In this document: in pieces, positions 9,660 to 12,562 of the stretch | Position numbering within the stretch: the first letter of the stretch is position 1 | Layout of the letters: the number at the start of each line of letters is the position of its first letter | Origin: Trachelipus rathkii | Taxonomy: Eukaryota; Arthropoda; Malacostraca; Isopoda; Trachelipodidae | DNA length: 12,562 nt | Assembly: GCA_015478945.1 (NCBI GenBank) | Contig: JABUQX010099264.1 | Span: 22,501-35,062 of the forward strand | Direction of reading: 5' to 3' | Notes under the pieces: generated by a model | Seen by the model: the letters and a program-made list of their open reading frames with translations, nothing else | Database searches by the model: none | Told to the model about the DNA's origin: nothing | Program-made: the position numbers and the translations under genes

Positions 9660-12058
9660 TGGAAAGAATTTGATAGCTTTATTAATTTTGTATAATTTTG
9701 TTAGGCAAAGTAAGTTAATTAATATTTAGAACTCCTGTTCAATAGTAATGTCTTTGATAAAGTTTATGAACCATTTCTCTATAAATTTTATTGTATGTTG
9801 TTAATTACACAGTTAATGTTACAAAACTTTCTGACTCATTTCTGGTATAACATTAATAGTACAGATTTTACTACACAAAGCTATATACACTATTGTTTAT
9901 GTTGCGTTTATCCTCTATTTCCATAAAATACATAACTAAAGTTTGCAGAATGAACGTCGCAGGAGTACATGTTACATACCTGATAACTTTCATAGTTAAT
10001 ATATCTCTTTAAACAAGGCAAAACTGTACTTTTTATCAATATATAGCTTTTATTTCAATAAAATATAGAGTTGTCATTGTATATAAAAATATATAGAGTG
10101 TCCTAACTTATGTTTAATATTCACAACGCCTAACAAAAGGTAGTATCATAACATTTACCTTAAAGACGTGACTTTAGAAGAGTATAAAGAGAAATCAGTA
10201 TTATTAGTAAACGCTAAACGGAATAAGACTGCATATTAAAAAAGGTTTGATTATTTTAAATGATCCTGCAGATATATTTGTTTTTAAATCGCCAATCAAA
10301 CTCTTTAAACAAACCTCTTACTAACTTCCATAGCTTACAACCTTTATTAAAAGAGTTATAAAACCATGTTACTTCATATAGCTCTATTGTCTGAGAACAT
10401 GATTCCAGTTAGATTTCGAATTGTATATTTCCAGTTTTACCGTTTCATTTAATGATACAACCAAAAGAATATTTAAAATTAAGAAAAGACTGAGAAGCAA
10501 ACACAACGTAAACGAGAGCATATAATTTAAATTTGTTTTTACAAAAATAAAACAAATAACTCAATTGTTATTTAAATATTAAGAAAAAATTAATTCTAAT
10601 TTTTAAAATACACAATTTTTTAATTACTTTTATTTGAAAATCAATTTTGAAATTATATATTAATATACATTAATTCATTAGATAGCAAAGTTCATTGTAA
10701 TAAGAACAAATTATGTAAATAATATGAATTTATTAATTTCACTATTATTTATTTTTAAATAATTATGATTTTATATAAACACCGAGGGCACAATTGCCGT
10801 TATACCTCCCACCCTATCCACGGAGAAGAACTGAATGTGCTCTAGGATGGTGCTTCCTAGAACCTCATAATACATGACATTTAGAGACTCATATAATTAG
10901 AGAAGTCAAAAGAACTTAAAAATTAAAGAGTGAGCGACACTTAGCTTAGCTAAAATGTCTTCTCCTAGAATTATATTTATTCCACAGAAAATGTTTGTGA
11001 AATTAGGTCTCAATTAACAACAATATTAATAAATTGGATTCAAAATAAATAAATTAACTGCAAAATATTATTATCTCACTACACAAGTGAACGATAATCA
11101 CCTCTTTTGGGAAAAATACCGTTTATACTATTAATATACAAATTACGTTAGAGCAAATACAAATAACAATGTATTAAATTCAAGTTTGGCATTATCAATA
11201 ACACTAGTTTTATTTTCTACGTTCACACAGGGGGCAATGTCCACAAAATTAATCCACAAGAAAATTTGATTCTATTATATATATATATATATGGAAAATT
11301 TTTATAAGGCAATTAAAAGCAAAAATATCATTAAAATTATTTGCACATATTTTGATACATGTTACAAATAAAATTTATCATAATCAAATTTTAATGTACA
11401 TAAAAATGAAAGTATTTCAGAAAGGACAGTAAAACACAATAATTGAAATATATTCACTTATATTCACGTATTCGTGCAAGATTCACATCGTATATCGAAG
11501 ATTCACAATTCCATATACATGATCATGTTTTAAATTATTTTCAAATTCATGCCACGAAGAATTTACTTGCAAACATTTAATATATCTAATTGGCGCTCTT
11601 GCGTTATTCACCCTTAGCAAATAGAAATAAAAATATTATATAATACAATTTTCTCTTTATTTTTTACATTTTATGTAAACTAAAAAGTTACAAAAAATTA
11701 ATATATTAAAGTATTAAAATATTATAGATAATTAAAATTATTATCTAACAAATTCTTAAAAAGATATTAATGTTAACAAATTTCTTTATGAAAAGTAAAA
11801 TCACACATGAAAGATAATCTTACACTTCAAATATTATAATAAAAATTGATTAAATTTGTATCTTAGGTATGTTTTGGAAATATTATATATCAAAACTTAT
11901 ATTTAAAATTAAATAAAATATTAAATATTAAAAAAGTATTTATATTTTATTTTGCAATCACATTACACCAGTATCAACAATGATGATATTATATATAAGA
12001 GTATATATTATTTATTAATACATTAAATAAAATAATTTTAAGCTCCACTATTACTGCT
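9660..12058. other. AT-rich non-coding stretch, 2.4 kb
   Basis: No frame, RNA gene or transposon end is supportable. Minor items are a 17-bp TA run at 11276-11292 and several A/T-only patches (10560-10760, 11640-11760). The region about 10780-10960 is a little less AT-rich and holds a short pyrimidine-rich piece near 10800-10820. Splice-like ggtatg or gtaag strings exist, but no open exon accompanies them. Confidence 0.65.
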
Positions 12059-12304
12059 AATATATATATATATATAATATAATATATATATTTATATATA
12101 TATATATATATATAGTATAGTATATAATATATATTATACTAATATAATATATATTATTATATATATATATATATAATAACTATAATTATATATATTAATA
12201 TATATATTATATATATAATATATATAATATATAATATATATATATTGAAATATATATATATAAATTATATATATAAATATAATATATATATATATAATAT
12301 AATA
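12059..12304. repeat. A/T-only block, about 245 bp
   Basis: The sequence is almost entirely A and T, with (TA)n runs, irregular taa/att units and very few G or C. It is similar in character to the block at 7935-8932. Many short dyads are present, as expected from the composition. Confidence 0.95.
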
Positions 12305-12562
12305 TCAAGTGAGGTATCCTTTGTATGTTAGTCTTTTAAAGTGATATATTCAATGATGATATATCATATAGATGAATGTAATCAAGTGACATAATCAAGT
12401 TATGGATTGATATTATTATAATGAAAATGTAAGATCCTGTTTTAAATGTATTACAAGTTAATATAGGGCAATGTTGTAAGGTACTTCAAGGGAAAATGGA
12501 TTCGTAAATAAAAGTTGATGCGCTCCACTATACTCACAGTGATATATACAAGATTATGTATA
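12305..12562. other. Unique sequence at right edge
   Basis: Ordinary AT-rich DNA resumes. It has an 8-bp inverted repeat, tgatatat/atatatca, at 12342-12366 and two close copies of taatcaagt near 12379 and 12391. No gene is evident before the window ends. Confidence 0.6.

Overview
This window reads as non-coding DNA from a very AT-rich eukaryotic nuclear genome. By eye, G+C is roughly a fifth to a quarter overall and close to zero in several blocks. I find no intact protein gene, rRNA, tRNA, CRISPR array or bacterial-style operon in 12.5 kb. A compact genome would not usually leave so long a stretch empty, so I favour an animal, most likely an arthropod. CpG is not obviously depleted, which argues against a vertebrate. 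A decayed retroelement piece resembles non-LTR retrotransposons I know best from insects, especially Hymenoptera. That assignment is inference.

Layout. 1-960: ordinary AT-rich sequence with an A-rich tract near the left edge. 967-1100: long (AT)n microsatellite. 1101-2840: featureless apart from a 12-bp palindrome. About 2785-3025: an AT core with a (TA)15 run, flanked by imperfect inverted arms. 3000-3960: featureless. 3960-5860: a striking stretch in which the + strand is purine-rich. It holds a probable dead non-LTR endonuclease fragment (about 4440-4645), a small GC-richer island (4812-4965) and GAA-type homopurine tracts (5244-5476). 5860-7930: A-rich but less G-rich, with a second GC-richer island at 7136-7395. 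7935-8932: about 1 kb of almost pure A/T with nested palindromes. 8933-9660: the most structured unique sequence. It holds a 12-bp GC-centred palindrome, an imperfect hairpin, an 18-bp direct repeat, an open frame with a membrane-protein look (NPLIY) and a 33-bp near-perfect palindrome just after its stop. 9660-12055: plain AT-rich sequence. 12059-12304: a third A/T block. 12305-12562: unique sequence to the edge.

No set of genes works together here. The points most worth checking are the retroelement relic, the kilobase-scale purine asymmetry, and the 9.2-9.7 kb cluster of repeat, open frame and palindrome. I do not see a convincing new biological system.
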